Positions 52,905 through 64,000 of a DNA stretch of 64,000 nucleotides are shown in pieces. The notes beneath the pieces were generated by a model. That model was not told the DNA's origin. It searched no databases and saw only the letters and a program-made list of their open reading frames with translations. Position 1 is the first letter of the stretch, and every line of letters starts with the position of its first letter. The DNA is from Varroa destructor (Eukaryota; Arthropoda; Arachnida; Mesostigmata; Varroidae): NCBI RefSeq assembly GCF_002443255.2, contig NW_019211454.1, forward strand, positions 51,647,885-51,711,884, in the 5' to 3' direction. The translations under genes were made by a program, and so were the position numbers.

Positions 52905-52931
52905 TACAGGGTGGAACATTCAAACCTGGCC
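52905..52931 (+). repeat. Proposed left terminal inverted repeat of the mariner
   Basis: The segment begins TACAGGGTGGAACATTC, directly preceded by TA. An ACAGGGTG-like start is common at mariner ends and TA is the usual target duplication. It lies about 300 bp before the recognisable transposase, somewhat further than the usual leader. The boundary is inferred from consensus, not from an empty-site comparison. Confidence 0.55.
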
Positions 52932-53201
52932 AAGCTTTGGCGGGCTGTTTTTCGTAGCAGACATACGTTTGTCCGCCATTCTTGGCATCGAAAGGAAACC
53001 TGTTCTTTTTAGAACAAAACAACGCGCCAGTCACGACGAAAAGCAGTGTGACTTTGTGGGAATTAAAGTGAAGATTAGCTATTATGCAGTAACTTCACGC
53101 AGGAAGAGCCTCTGCCGAGGTTATAAACTTCTTGGCTTACTCCCGAGTCGACAATCTGTGATCATCGCATATGGGTTTCTAGCTACAAACGAAGACGACG
53201 C

Positions 53202-54240
53202 ATGCTCAAGCACAGTACAACGAAAAATTTACGGCAGAGAAAAACAGTGCGGGCTCGAGGGCTACTTGATACTGTCCAAAAGAAAGCTTCTGAAGATCTT
53301 TCTGTTTCGATCAAAGCGCTAGTGAGAAAATTTGATATGAATAGGCGTACAACATCACGAATTCCTCACGAATATCTCAGGTACACATCATATGCTATAA
53401 AAGTCAGACGGATGCTCTCCGAGGATAATAAAAGCAAAGCTTTGATAGGTGTCGCTTGGTTCTCAGTTCCCTTAAGGGAAGCACAGCAGGTCATTATCGA
53501 TTTCTTTCTGACGAGAAAATACTCTTTATCGATGCAAAAATCAATGGGGAAATGATCGCCGGTTTGCTTACGATTTGGCGGATGTGCCTATTATGGCTAA
53601 AGTCCATGTTCTGAGTATATTGTCCAGCAAAGAAGAATTCATGTCATCGTATTTTTTCCAGAAAGGCGTTCCTATGACTAAAAATTTTTTTTTTTTATTA
53701 TATTTTTATATTTTACGAACTGTATCTGAAAAAAGATCTGACGTCTTCCAGCATAATGGTTTATCAGCTCGTACTAATCGATCACTGCAGACGGCGCAGC
53801 TGAAAAATATGGGCAGCGCAGTTATGAAGTCGTTCTTTTACTGCGTATGGAGTGTTATTAAGCGAGAGTTCGTGGAGCGCGACAACGTGGAAGTGGGCTC
53901 GATCACTCGTGTCTTCATCAATGAAGTGTTCACACATTCGTAAGGAAAACGCTTAAAATCAGCTTATAAACGGTTGAGATCCCTAGCTAAAGCTGCAATC
54001 ATAGTGGATGGAAACTATACGGAATACCCGCAATCATCAGGAATGACGGTTCTGGTTCAGACAAAACATTTTGGAGGAATATCTGTCATTGATTAGATTC
54101 AGTCTAAGGGACAACAATGACAAACCAGTCGTTGGACCTATTGCTAGTATGCTGAAACAACTACAAACGTACGCACTCTTCTTAATGCTTATTGGACACG
54201 TCGAGCTTCAATCGTGAACTTCTTCAAGGATGAAAATTTC
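53202..54240 (+). pseudogene. Mariner transposase pseudogene, frameshifted and catalytically dead
   Basis: Transposases of this family cut and rejoin DNA with a DDD/E catalytic domain behind an N-terminal helix-turn-helix. About 53202-53440 reads like the second DNA-binding helix-turn-helix (key residues KTVRARGLLDTVQKK, then IKALVRKFDMNRRTTSRI). The catalytic core then starts in another frame with SDEK (first Asp, 53510-53512). A one-base loss near 53553 shifts it into the frame reading DVPIMAKVHVLSILSSKEE and YFFQKGVPMTK. The QQDGAPAHT-like motif is now QHNGLSART, so the second Asp has become Asn (53755-53757). Before YCVWS, the usual third Asp of the DYYVW motif is Phe (53836-53838). More stops follow before a C-terminal FFKDENFWS-like end near 54240. 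The core identification rests on several ordered motifs. The N-terminal boundary is uncertain. Confidence 0.9.
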
Positions 54241-54274
54241 TGGTCCTAGTTGCGAACATTGTTGCGCCGACCTC

Positions 54275-54287
54275 CTGGCACTCTGTA
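54275..54287 (-). repeat. Proposed right terminal inverted repeat of the mariner (degraded)
   Basis: Read on the minus strand, this matches the first bases of the left end with about 10 of 13 positions identical (TACAGAGTG against TACAGGGTG). It sits about 40 bp after the transposase C-terminal remnant, as expected. Similarity fades further in, consistent with age, so a chance match is possible. Confidence 0.4.
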
Positions 54288-55065
54288 AGGTGACTCTCCA
54301 ACAAGCCTGTCGGTGGCCTCAGTCCGATCCCTCGTGCAATTGCTTCGTGTTCTCAACTAGCTAACTAGAGCTCAACAGCAGCAAGACACGATTTGTTGCC
54401 CTGCCAGATCTCTACGAAATCCAAAGGTGCTTTTTAATTAATTTTCGAACGAAAGATATCTAATGGTTTTCTTTTTGAGCGATTTGCATTGGAAAATATA
54501 TTAAATTAAAATTGCTTGTTCGAAGAGACTGTTTGATTGATAGTAAAGGCAAGGAAAGTCATCGTTTGCATCCGACCCTTGGAGAGAATCCTGATTCTAA
54601 CCTGCCATAATTTACGCCAATAAGTGCGCGTCTAACAAAGTGTTGTTGCAATCGTTCATAATAAAAATCCTCTGTCGAGGCTCAGTGCAACCGATTGGGG
54701 CCTGTTCGTTTTTCGTCCTGCGTTCGCTTCCGTTCCGAGGCCTATGTGATCAATACAAATAAAATCAAATTGAAAACGACGCCGAGAGCGAGCGAATGAT
54801 CGACCCGTTCGGACTAGCAGCAGCGGCGGTGCCGAAGCCAGTAGTTTTGTCATCAATACAACTGCGTCACGGCCGCTAAAATTGGTACCGCCTTTCGGTT
54901 AACTGTCGCAGCTTCGATGGCCGAGCAGCGACGCTCGAAGTAAAAAAAAAAAACCGTACAGAAATAATAACGAAAAAAAAATTTATATTCAAATTCGAAC
55001 AAAATTGAATATCGACTGATGCTGTTCGGCGATAGCACCGACGCACGAACGCATAGCGGAGAGAT

Positions 55066-55085
55066 AAAAAAAAAAAAAAAAAAAA
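55066..55085. repeat. A20 homopolymer run
   Basis: Twenty consecutive A. A shorter run (A12) lies at 54942-54953. No retroposed sequence or target duplication was recognised next to either, so a retrotransposon tail is not supported. Confidence 0.9.
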
Positions 55086-57092
55086 CTATATACTATATAA
55101 AGTCGAATGGTTGCGGTGGTAACGAGGATTTCTCTCCGGTAGGGTCAATGATTTCATGTTACGATTATTGTTATTATTATGATATTATTCCTACTTCCCT
55201 GGATGCTGCTGTTTATGGTTATGATGGTGACGATCATGATGCTGATGAAAAGAACGACTCCTTCAATCGGATAGCGGTGGTAATAGGGCAAGAGCAAAAA
55301 AGGGGGTAGGGGGAAGGGGTCGCTATAGAAACAGTTGACGTCTGCTGCGTGTCACACAATTCCTACTATTGCATAGTGTAATGTAGTAGTAAAAATACAA
55401 CCAATAATAGTAAGTCCGTTTTCAACACCGTCAATTTGAAGGATATATGTATCTTCGTCGATAGCGTTGAATCGAAATGAGTATCCGACAACTTGTACAG
55501 TCACTCTACATGGCGCTTGACGAGCAGAAACTACGCTAATGCCCGCTGCCGCTGTTGCGGTACCGACGACGTCAGCAACGTTTAAAATTGTAAATGCAAC
55601 AATCCACCCGATTGATGCGTCTGAGCAAGTGATCTGAAGGAGGCCGATCTGTCGGATGATTGCTGGCAGTCGGTTCGGCGAGCTGTGCTGAAATCAATTC
55701 TAAAATCTCAGCGAATTCGTCCGACATCCCAGCTAGTCACCCAGATCAGAGGATTTACCCTTACGCGTTCAATCGGAAGAACGTTCATTTAGCATCTTCG
55801 TCAAGTCATGCGAAAACCAATACCGTGAGAAGTAAATTTATATCGACATTACTACAATCGAATTATAGTTCTAGAGCGTATCGCGACTGAACTGTACATA
55901 ATAAAATATGTGTATAAGACTAACTAAATCACGAGGCAAGGATCAGAGTCATTTGGTTCGTGGTTGTAGGTCGTCAATGAGTGTCATCGTTCGACTAGTT
56001 AAGGCATGACCTGGCCACATGCCGAGGTAGGCAGTGGCGCAGATGATTTTGCTATTAATTCACGCCACCAGAAATCTGAATTACAATAGAAGTTCAACTT
56101 TTGAAGATGTTTTAAACTAACTTGAGAACTTAGTTTAGCTCCGAATCGATACCGAGCTAATTTCGCCGGACAGCTTCGAGGACAACATCGTAACCACCGC
56201 TGCAACTTTCTCTGACCACAAATCGGAATAGAAAAAATTCGCAAGCCATCGTCTAAGTCATCACAGAAGTGTGGTCTGACCGGACATTTTCTTTGCTTTG
56301 TATCTATTCATTACAGACATGTTTTGTTTTAGATTATGGTAATTGATCCGAGCTCCTCACCAGATTACACTGCATTATCAAAATGACGTTTCCTTCGACT
56401 TTTCTTTGTTGCTGACCCCAAGCTGTTTCTGTGCTTAGCGTGGTTCCATTATTGCGAATCGATCTCGCCCAGTCTGTATGACAAGCGCGTGCTTTGTCGC
56501 GCGGCGTACAATGAGTCGCTTCCTGCCACGTTGTCAATAACGCTTGGTCACTTATCAGCCCTCGACTTCCTGCTCGTGTCTCTATATCACGCGCACCGCT
56601 CTCAGTTTTATGCCGTCATGGCCGTTCTACGATAATCTAATGCTATGGGACAGACACAGACCTGAGTTCACCGTCGGAGATGCTAAAGTCGTCGTCGTCG
56701 TCGTCGTGCGGTCGTGTGCAGATGAAGTAATGCCAATGCAGTTCGCATCAGGTCATCGATGCTTTCGAAACATCATCGCTAAATCGGAAATCTGCCGCGG
56801 CCGAAGTTGCCTACGCAGCCGCTTCTGCTGCTGGCGGCGTGGTCGTCTCGACTGCGGCTTTTTTTGTTCATTTTGGCTTATAGTAAATGTTGTCGTTTGT
56901 TTGAAGACAGATTCGATCAATCGGTCGTGTATTTGCCAGTGTCTGTATGCCTACGTCCGCCTGTCTCCAAATTCGCGTGTGCTGCTGTTGCTGTTCCTAT
57001 TTCTGCTGCTCCTACAGCCGCTCACCTAATGGCAACATAACGATACATTGCACTCGTCTCAATGGATCAGAGCCGGCCTATCAACCACGTTT

Positions 57093-57152
57093 TCATCATC
57101 ATCATCATCAGTAGCAGCAGCAGCAGCATCATTTATTTCATCATCTTCATCA
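57093..57152. repeat. Interrupted ATC/AGC trinucleotide cluster
   Basis: ATC units, then AGC units, then ATC units again. On the minus strand this lies in a 74-codon ATG frame (57059-57283) that reads as a very acidic peptide with Asp and Ala runs. The repeats explain that frame well enough that no gene is called. Confidence 0.85.
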
Positions 57153-60100
57153 CCGGAGGCGGCAGCATCTGCTTCGTCAGTTAGCTCCTTCATCATTCTA
57201 AGGGAAGAACAGCACAAAGCAGCCGACCCAACAACCCGTCGCCGATCGCCAACCACGTTCGTCATCAGCTGAATCATTTTCATTTGCCGTTAAAATTCGT
57301 CAAACGCATTTCGTCAACATATATCTATATAGGAAGATAGAATATTCTTCTGTTTGTACAATGATCTTCCCTTTTTTCCTCCTTCATCTTCCAGCCCTAA
57401 AAACGACAGAAATGATGTTAAGCATCCATTTAATGGACAGCCACACGGTTGTTGTCATCTGAGTTCGACTTTCCAGAGACTAAACTAGAGCCAAAATCTT
57501 CACGCCATCAATATAGATCTATAATATATACCTAGATATAGATAACATATTCGATTTGTCGTCAATTGAACTCAATGATGATACGATGTGGTAAAAATAG
57601 ATTTGGCCGAATCGCGGTGGCAGTACGACACGGAGGCCGATGATACGTTAGCTACTCCCGTGCCTGGTCGATATACAAAACTTTTAAAAAACGATTTTTA
57701 CATCGGGTAACGTGAATGTAAATTGATTAGTTATAGACAAGATGATGATCGTACAAGGTTATCATAAAATCTACAGGATTCACTATGAAAGTACCCAATA
57801 CCCGAAGAGGAAAAAGACGACGAAGGTTTATTTCCCTTGGAGAAGCTGCCGCTTTTTCGTGGCGCCAGTAGGAGGCACTTACGTGATCCATACTCAAGTT
57901 CAGTGGAGACTTGGATGAAAGGAGACGCGCTTGTAACGAACGACAGGTTACTGAGGCTTGTACTCGATTTCTGCTATTTATTGCAATTGAGATTTTGTTC
58001 TAACTGATTATAGACCTTCAGTTTGATTGCAGTGTTCACACTTTTGCTGTACTATTTACGATAAGATAAACGTTATCTGGCGCTTCAGTGAGTTACTTCA
58101 TCAAGTTCCACGTATCTGCCCGTTTTCACTTTCGTCCAAAGCGTAGAACTGAATCAGGCAGGCAGGCTGGCTGGCTGGCGGACAGGCGGACAGGCAGCGA
58201 TGAGCGACAAGCGTAATTGGGCTTTGTCTGATTAACTTGTTTCAATTGAAGCTGTAATGTGCGATTTTTTAACAGTTACTTTTCTGCTCATGAGCTACTC
58301 GGTCTTACGCAAATGACGACTGTGTTTGCGCTGGCGAAGCGCCGGAGTCGCTGACGTTGCTTCGGACGAGGTACGTTAGCAGCATGTAATTTCGTTACTT
58401 TCCGAATGTTCGCCTTCGAGGCCATATGAACATGGGATCGAACAAGCAGGAAGGCTAGCTAAATCAAACCAAGTGACTGATCGATCCCCACTGCCAATGC
58501 AACAACAATAGGCCAGTAGCGATGAGCATAAAAAATCAAAAACTCAACAACGCCGTCACCGGCCGTAATATGAAGTAATAAGTAAAGTCGTTAAGGATGA
58601 GCAAACAATTTCGCCTGTGCTCCAACGCAGACCACTTTAAAAACCCGGCTCCCGGGAGGAGAACTCGCATCAGAAAAAAGGAAAGTGAACTGAAGCAGGA
58701 CATATTAGGTCTGACACGAGCCCCTATTTGACTAAGGTGTAATTGCACTCCGGCACCTTGTCCATTGTTAGAGGACTCTGTCAGTCATAGGGAGAAGGTA
58801 CGGAGCGCGCCTTGCATACAGTCTGCAATTATCACGTTGATCTCAACAGATCAATAAAACAGGCGCAGAAAGCGAGGAGAAATAGGAGATAAAAGATGGC
58901 CATAAAATTCCAGTGAAATTGTATGTAGCCTTGCGCGGTGAACCTCTTTTGATGCCGCTGTGTTATTTAGAGAGTTTATGTATGCTTAAATAGTTTACGC
59001 TGCGCCGATGAACAGCGGCTGATATATCATCGAAAAGTAAATCATACTGCTATCAAGCATGGACGACGTCAATGTTCTGATACGAACGCATCTTGTGGAA
59101 AAAAAGATGACTTGTCGTTTGTAAAAGCCGGATTGAAGCTAGCGCATACCTAACAGAAGCAGATGAGTCTAGGCTGCGTATTTAGCTAGCAAGCCTTCCG
59201 CATCCACGGTACGGCAACATGTAGGCTAAATGTGAGGACTCGATATTGGCTGACTGAGATATTAACGGCTCAGTGGCACCTCAACCCGTCGTCTCCGGCG
59301 ATCCCGAACAGACAACAGTTTCATCGGTTGATTTTTCTGGTGACTAGATATCGTATTCGCATTGCTGATGAAAACATCTCGGTCGCTGCGTGAACACACG
59401 TTGATGCCACGTCACACGGAACTATTAACGAATACATAACAAGTTTCGTGACGTCATCCATCAGGGATTCTTTTTGAGGTCCTTCATTGGCAACTTTCTC
59501 CAATCTTCATCTTGCCTTCGTTCGCCTCCGCTAGCCGTCTGAGGAGAACTGTGCAGATTTCTGGCCACTGCTGGCAGTCGTCTACCGCAGAGACGAACGG
59601 ACAAGAGAAAATCTGTTGAAATCAGTCTATAGATAAATGCATTAACGCTTCGGATCGAATACGCACCGCTATTAGATAATTTATACTGCTGACTTGTACT
59701 CAGATGCCGAGTCTTGGACTCTACCACCCCCAAATAGTTGAGTAAACCAGTCTATTTACGCCGTGTATCGGTTAAGCTGCATACCCCTGCATCGGTTTTG
59801 CACAGCAGGCTGACGAGCAGAACAAATATGGATTATATTGTGATTTTTCTAGGTCTATCGAGCAGCCAATTGCCATACATGAGAACCAACTACAATTCGG
59901 AATCGACTTTAATTACTGACGACCTCTGCCTAATATCGATGGTAAAACAATCTGATCCACCTAGGCGTCGTTGTTGTCGTGAAATAAAACGCTATTATTT
60001 CGTGTAAGTTTTTAGGTGATTTGTTTTCGACACTAGAACTTAGAACGCACTCGACAGGCGTGATCCTTATTGCTCTTCGCATACTAGTTCGTTTCAACTT

Positions 60101-60670
60101 AAATCATGTATTTATATATGCGGGACCCTCTTTCGTTAACACTGATTTAATTAGGTGTTGCTACGACAAGAACAAGCACAATGGCGAACTCTAACAGACG
60201 CTGGCATTACTCTGCTAAGCGACAAATTAAACGGACGGATCGGTTTTGAATGGCTGGCCTCCTTCTTGGGGTGCGGCTACCGCTGCCGCTGTCGTCCTGT
60301 CCTGGCCTGGCATCATCACACGTCCTTTCGTCTCTGCTTTTAGTAGCCATACCACTAGCAACAAATAGCACGACCGGCCGTGATGTCTCCGCATTATTTC
60401 GATGTGTGCTTTATCAGAAAGGCGATCAAAAGCAAAGCGGCACAGTACACCATCCGTGTACATTAGCTCCGTAACGACTGGCCATGTTTTTGGCGGCCGT
60501 ACCTTCTTTCGCCGGGTCCCGCGACTCTCTTGTCTGTGTCGATCGCTCTGTTTTTCTCGGTGGTTTGGTTCGATCCGGCCTGCTATACACTCACTTGCTT
60601 TCTGCTGCTAACGTAATTAGACACAACAACGATGGCGGCTTCAGCAGGGGCGACGTCGTCCCCAGCTCCA

Positions 60671-60694
60671 GCGACGACGACGACGACGACGACG
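60671..60694. repeat. (GAC)n trinucleotide repeat
   Basis: Seven GAC units. They give a poly-Asp or poly-Thr run in neighbouring + frames that otherwise look random. Confidence 0.9.
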
Positions 60695-61482
60695 CATTGA
60701 TTTGGACTCGCCGCGCTGCTTCGTTTGCTAATGACGTCTTACCAATGTGCTGTTATGTGGTGTGCACCCGAGTGTCGACTATTTTGCCGCTACTGATGCC
60801 CCTCTTCGTGTTCCTGTTAATATTATTATTATCATTATTATTGCTTCTAGTCAACGCTGTCGTCTAAGATAATGTTCGAATCGAATGTGCCACCTTTGAC
60901 TAGAGACGGCAGCGTTGTGCACCATCTTGCGCTAGAGTGATAATCTGCCTTTAATATCGTTGATGACGCCTGATAGTTGTTGATGCTGACGGAACGTCAC
61001 AAGAACGTCGACAAAATGCCAACAGAATCAGTATTGGCTGTTACTGTTCTACTTGTTTCTGTTGGTGTCAATCCCCGTCTATATGTTTTGCGTAATCAAT
61101 CCTCAACTGGAAGACCTGACGCCACTGGAGCTGTCGTTGGCCCAATGTGACCCTGTCGCGTACGTTGTAGCTTGTATTCTTTGGGCAACGTAATATTACG
61201 GCTTGTATGTAAGTACTGGATGGATCAACTCGAGGTTTGTTGAATTAAACCGAAGAAGAAGCAAATACGTAGGAAATTATCTATTTTTTCCTGACGAAGT
61301 GACGTACGGACGCAATAGCTAGAGACGATGCCAGTGTACTTTCCAAAATTTTGCTTTCATAGAGCCCTCGGAGTTGCAGCTTGCAGATATTTACAGCGTT
61401 CCATGTTCAAAATGCGGCACATTTACTGGAAATCGTTTCCGATACTTTTCCGAATACTTGACGTTATCAATAAAGAAAAAAC

Positions 61483-61514
61483 ATATATATATATATATGC
61501 GTGTGTGTGTGTGT
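61483..61514. repeat. Compound (AT)n(GT)n microsatellite
   Basis: An AT block changes to a GT block through GC, a common compound dinucleotide form. Confidence 0.9.
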
Positions 61515-62055
61515 AATAAGCTGTTTCAGACAATACATGTCAGTTAAGCAAAAACAAAGGCAACAACATGCCTTCAAGCAGGTTTCAGGAACAGCTTCGA
61601 GCCGCTTTTGAATTGGAACCTAAAGGAATGAGATCTCTTCTAATACGACAGAAGGTTATTTGAATAGCTGACGTTCACAAGTGTAGTAACGCTCATTTAG
61701 AATATCGTCGCTGACGAAATTCGAATTGAACTCGGCCACTGTAAAAATCACCCCGCCCAACCACCCACCATGCTACCTAAGCAACCCACTCGCAATGGCC
61801 ATGGTAGTTATAAATCACAATTAGCAACAAGGACAGTGGTGAGGAGGCAAACTGGCGAAAGCGTATCTAAAGCCATAGCAATAATACCGGTCTGCTATTT
61901 ACAGGTACTTTTCGTGAAACCTGTATGTTGCGTGCGAAAAACGTTTGTTGCAGGAACAAACTGTCGTGCCACGTTACCTGTGTTTGCGTTAAGACAATGT
62001 GTCTGGTGGCAAGAAATTTAGCATATTCGTCTGTGCGTTTTGCAACTAATTTCAG

Positions 62056-62156
62056 TCTACACTATTAGTTATCAAATGAAAAGAGATTCAGCCTCGAAGT
62101 TTGCGGAAGATCAAAAATTAAGGTTTTCTTATAGACGAAGATTCTGGCTTCTTGAA
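62056..62156 (+). CDS. Weak candidate internal exon
   Basis: An acceptor AACTAATTTCAG and a donor CTTGAA followed by GTAAGC bound 101 bases that are open in one frame: two bases plus 33 codons. The peptide is basic, including QMKRDSASKFAEDQKLRFSY and then RRRFWLLE. Third positions are AT-rich, so composition does not separate it from the flanking DNA. The acceptor would be phase 1 and the donor phase 0. No matching neighbour exon was found. Confidence 0.22.
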
Positions 62157-64000
62157 GTAAGCACAAACCTCTGCATGGTGATTTCTGGTGTTGTTCCTTT
62201 ATTTTGAAAGCACGTCGCGATTTACGATCAAAAAGAGATCCGACTCCAATTCACGATTAGTGTAAGCTTGAAAGTCTTCGTAGAGCCCAACACGCTGATT
62301 TGGGCGGAACCGTAGCTTGTTCTGAACAAACATTGATTTAGCTAAAAAAATGTATTTTTCTTAAATAGATAAACAACGAAAACTAGAGGGAGTATTCGTG
62401 AGGAACTTATCAAACAATGGTTTGTTATATGAAATTAAGGTTCTGTTCTCAAGTGAAAGAATTAGCGTCCTTCATCTCTTGTCCGAGTGAATATACGTGC
62501 GCCTATCACTTAGCTATAGAGAATCGATTTAGACTCTGAAGTATGGTTACGGGGTCCACTATAAGCGAGGCTACTACGATAGAACTTAACGTCTTCGTTT
62601 TTTAGGTGATTTTGTACCACATAGAACCCGATAGTGAACACAGCCAAATTAGGTAACTGCCATGTAGAGAGGTTAAATCCAGACCTACGCGATAAGTGAC
62701 ACGTACGATTCAATCGGCCCCTACCATCTTAGTGTCATATATATATATATATATATATACATATAGGCCAACTGATCTCTGAAATGAGCAAAACGTTATC
62801 ATATTAGGTAAGCTTATTGTTGCTCAAACGGATGCAGAAATGAATATACATGTGATGACCCAAGACGTTTTCTTACGAGGGCCAATAAAACACTTTCCGC
62901 TAGAGTCTGCGTTTTTGCTTACTACTAGACGTCTACAAACGTCTACAGGGTCCATTTAAGAAGCTTCTTAGAAGCTCGCAAACCTAAGATCCCGAAGCCG
63001 TGTAGACTATTATGTGTTCCTAAGTTTCGTTATAAGAATCAACATGAATAATATGTAGAGTATGAAACTGGACAACGACGAAATATATCTTCGAGATGCC
63101 TTTAATTCCATTAGCCTAAGAGTAACACGGTTATTACTTGTCTCATCGGTGGGTCGAGCCAGCATTTATGTCCGGTTCCGCTTTTTTTCCTGCAAGTGAG
63201 TGTACTTGCTCGGAAATTGCAACCCGTTAATAAATGGAATCCAACAGTTTCTGAGCGCCTGACGTCTTATCCGATACAAAGTCTAGAAAAATCCGCATCC
63301 CAGCATCGGTAACAACAGCAACGGCAGCGGCAACATGGGGCTTTACAATTTGACCCCCTGATTTAGCAATGCATTGAGCCGTCTATACCTGCACTCATTT
63401 GAAGCCCCTCATTTGTCTCCAATACAATTCAGGTTTTTTTCGTTGTTGTCTCTGTACGCGCGAGCTCATTCATCATGTCCAGGCCTCAGCACCGACAGCA
63501 ACACTAGTGGCAGCTGTAGCTATCTTTCTCGCTTCAGCTATATATCTCCTTCGAAAACCTTCATCGCTCTTGGACAATCGGCTATCCACAATCCTTGCTT
63601 GCTCACCCCGTTCATGTTGAAGTCCCACTCAAACGAGGTTCCTCATCGCTCCAACTCGGAAGGGACTCGTTCATCTCTCTTTTCCTATCGTCATGTTTTT
63701 ATGTTTAAACATTCACTTCTTGCTTAGAGTGGATGTGTGTGTGTCTATCTTTCATAGTTCAACCTGTACTACCGGTTTCAATCCCAGCTAAGTCCAGCTT
63801 GCTTTGCTAACGTGCATGATTATATTCATGATCAGCATCAACCGACGCATACTCTACGCGGGCGGTGCACGCGAGCGAACGAGCTAGCAATTTTGCTGAT
63901 GTAGTTCAACTTGTTAACTTCGGGCCGCTCGTCAGGTTTCAAGGAACGCCTGCCTGGCGAAGGGGTACCAGCAGCAATGGACAAGTTCGTGCCACCTATA
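62157..64000. other. Noncoding end of window
   Basis: Contains an AT microsatellite, a 14-bp palindrome TAAGAAGCTTCTTA at 62957-62970, and a 10-bp tandem repeat (ACGTCTACAA / ACGTCTACAG) at 62929-62948. A 117-codon + frame at 63374-63727 is Ser-rich and unsupported. Confidence 0.6.
62737..62759. repeat. (AT)n microsatellite
   Basis: About eleven AT units followed by CATATAG. Confidence 0.95.

Larger units (their letters stand above)
52905..54287 (+). mobile_element. Degenerate mariner-type DNA transposon (Tc1/mariner superfamily)
   Basis: This is a copy of a cut-and-paste transposon whose intact relatives encode one transposase between short terminal inverted repeats and insert at TA. Decayed transposase sequence runs through the middle, roughly 53200-54240. 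The left end starts TACAGGGTGG directly after a TA. The right end has a weak match to its complement, finishing CTCTGTA near 54287. The resulting length of about 1.4 kb suits a mariner, which is usually about 1.3 kb. The reading frame is broken several times and catalytic residues are changed, so this copy cannot move by itself. I am confident of the superfamily, but the exact ends are inferred. The flanking AT-rich DNA shows no gene that was clearly interrupted. Confidence 0.9.
54288..62055. other. Gene-empty stretch after the mariner
   Basis: A and AT runs, trinucleotide clusters and chance frames only. The 161-codon + frame at 56544-57029 has a poly-Val run from GTC repeats and a hydrophobic, low-complexity C terminus, so it was not called as a gene. 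Confidence 0.6.

Noticed and set aside
55019..55085. A20 run as a retrotransposon poly(A) tail
   Set aside because: No reverse-transcriptase remnant, SINE-like promoter boxes or target duplication was seen beside it.
57059..57283. 74-codon acidic minus frame with Asp and Ala runs
   Set aside because: The composition is produced by ATC and AGC trinucleotide repeats. No flanking coding character.

Overview
This window looks like animal nuclear DNA, most likely arthropod. There are no densely packed long ORFs, no ribosome-binding-site/operon layout and no prokaryotic gene spacing. Instead there is mixed-composition, gene-poor sequence studded with di-, tri- and tetranucleotide microsatellites and homopolymer runs, and one decayed mariner-type DNA transposon. 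A mesostigmatid mite such as Varroa would fit the general look, but that is a guess: no diagnostic host gene was recognised.

The one feature identified with confidence is a dead mariner element of the Tc1/mariner superfamily at about 52905-54287. Its transposase lies on the + strand. It is frameshifted and two of its three catalytic aspartates have been replaced. A 27-bp left end and a degraded right end can be proposed.

The best host-gene candidate is a minus-strand 3'-terminal exon at 17108-17322. It has a good splice acceptor, 70 open codons ending in TAA, G/C-rich third positions inside AT-rich surroundings, and an AATAAA about 195 bp downstream. Its protein was not recognised. Several weaker exon-like frames bounded by splice consensus are listed with low confidence: 8647-8772, 30011-30231, 37378-37471, 52511-52648 and 62056-62156. 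There is also a short ORF with a hydrophobic N terminus at 45121-45318 (minus). The rest is best read as intron or intergenic DNA.

Layout: 1-8.6 kb is gene-empty with (ACTG)n, (AT)n, GAT/ATC and GCC repeats. 8.6-9.0 kb holds a possible exon followed by a perfect 20-bp hairpin. 9-17 kb is gene-empty with long GA, C and AT runs. 17-18.6 kb carries the minus-strand terminal exon and a long imperfect hairpin next to it. 19.5-21.5 kb is a G/C-rich, purine-skewed island, possibly a promoter or untranslated first exon. 22-52.5 kb is mostly featureless apart from weak exon candidates and repeats. 52.9-54.3 kb is the mariner. 54.3-64 kb is again repeat-dotted noncoding DNA. No rRNA, convincing tRNA or miRNA, CRISPR array, viral gene or multi-gene system was found, and I do not see a new biological system here.
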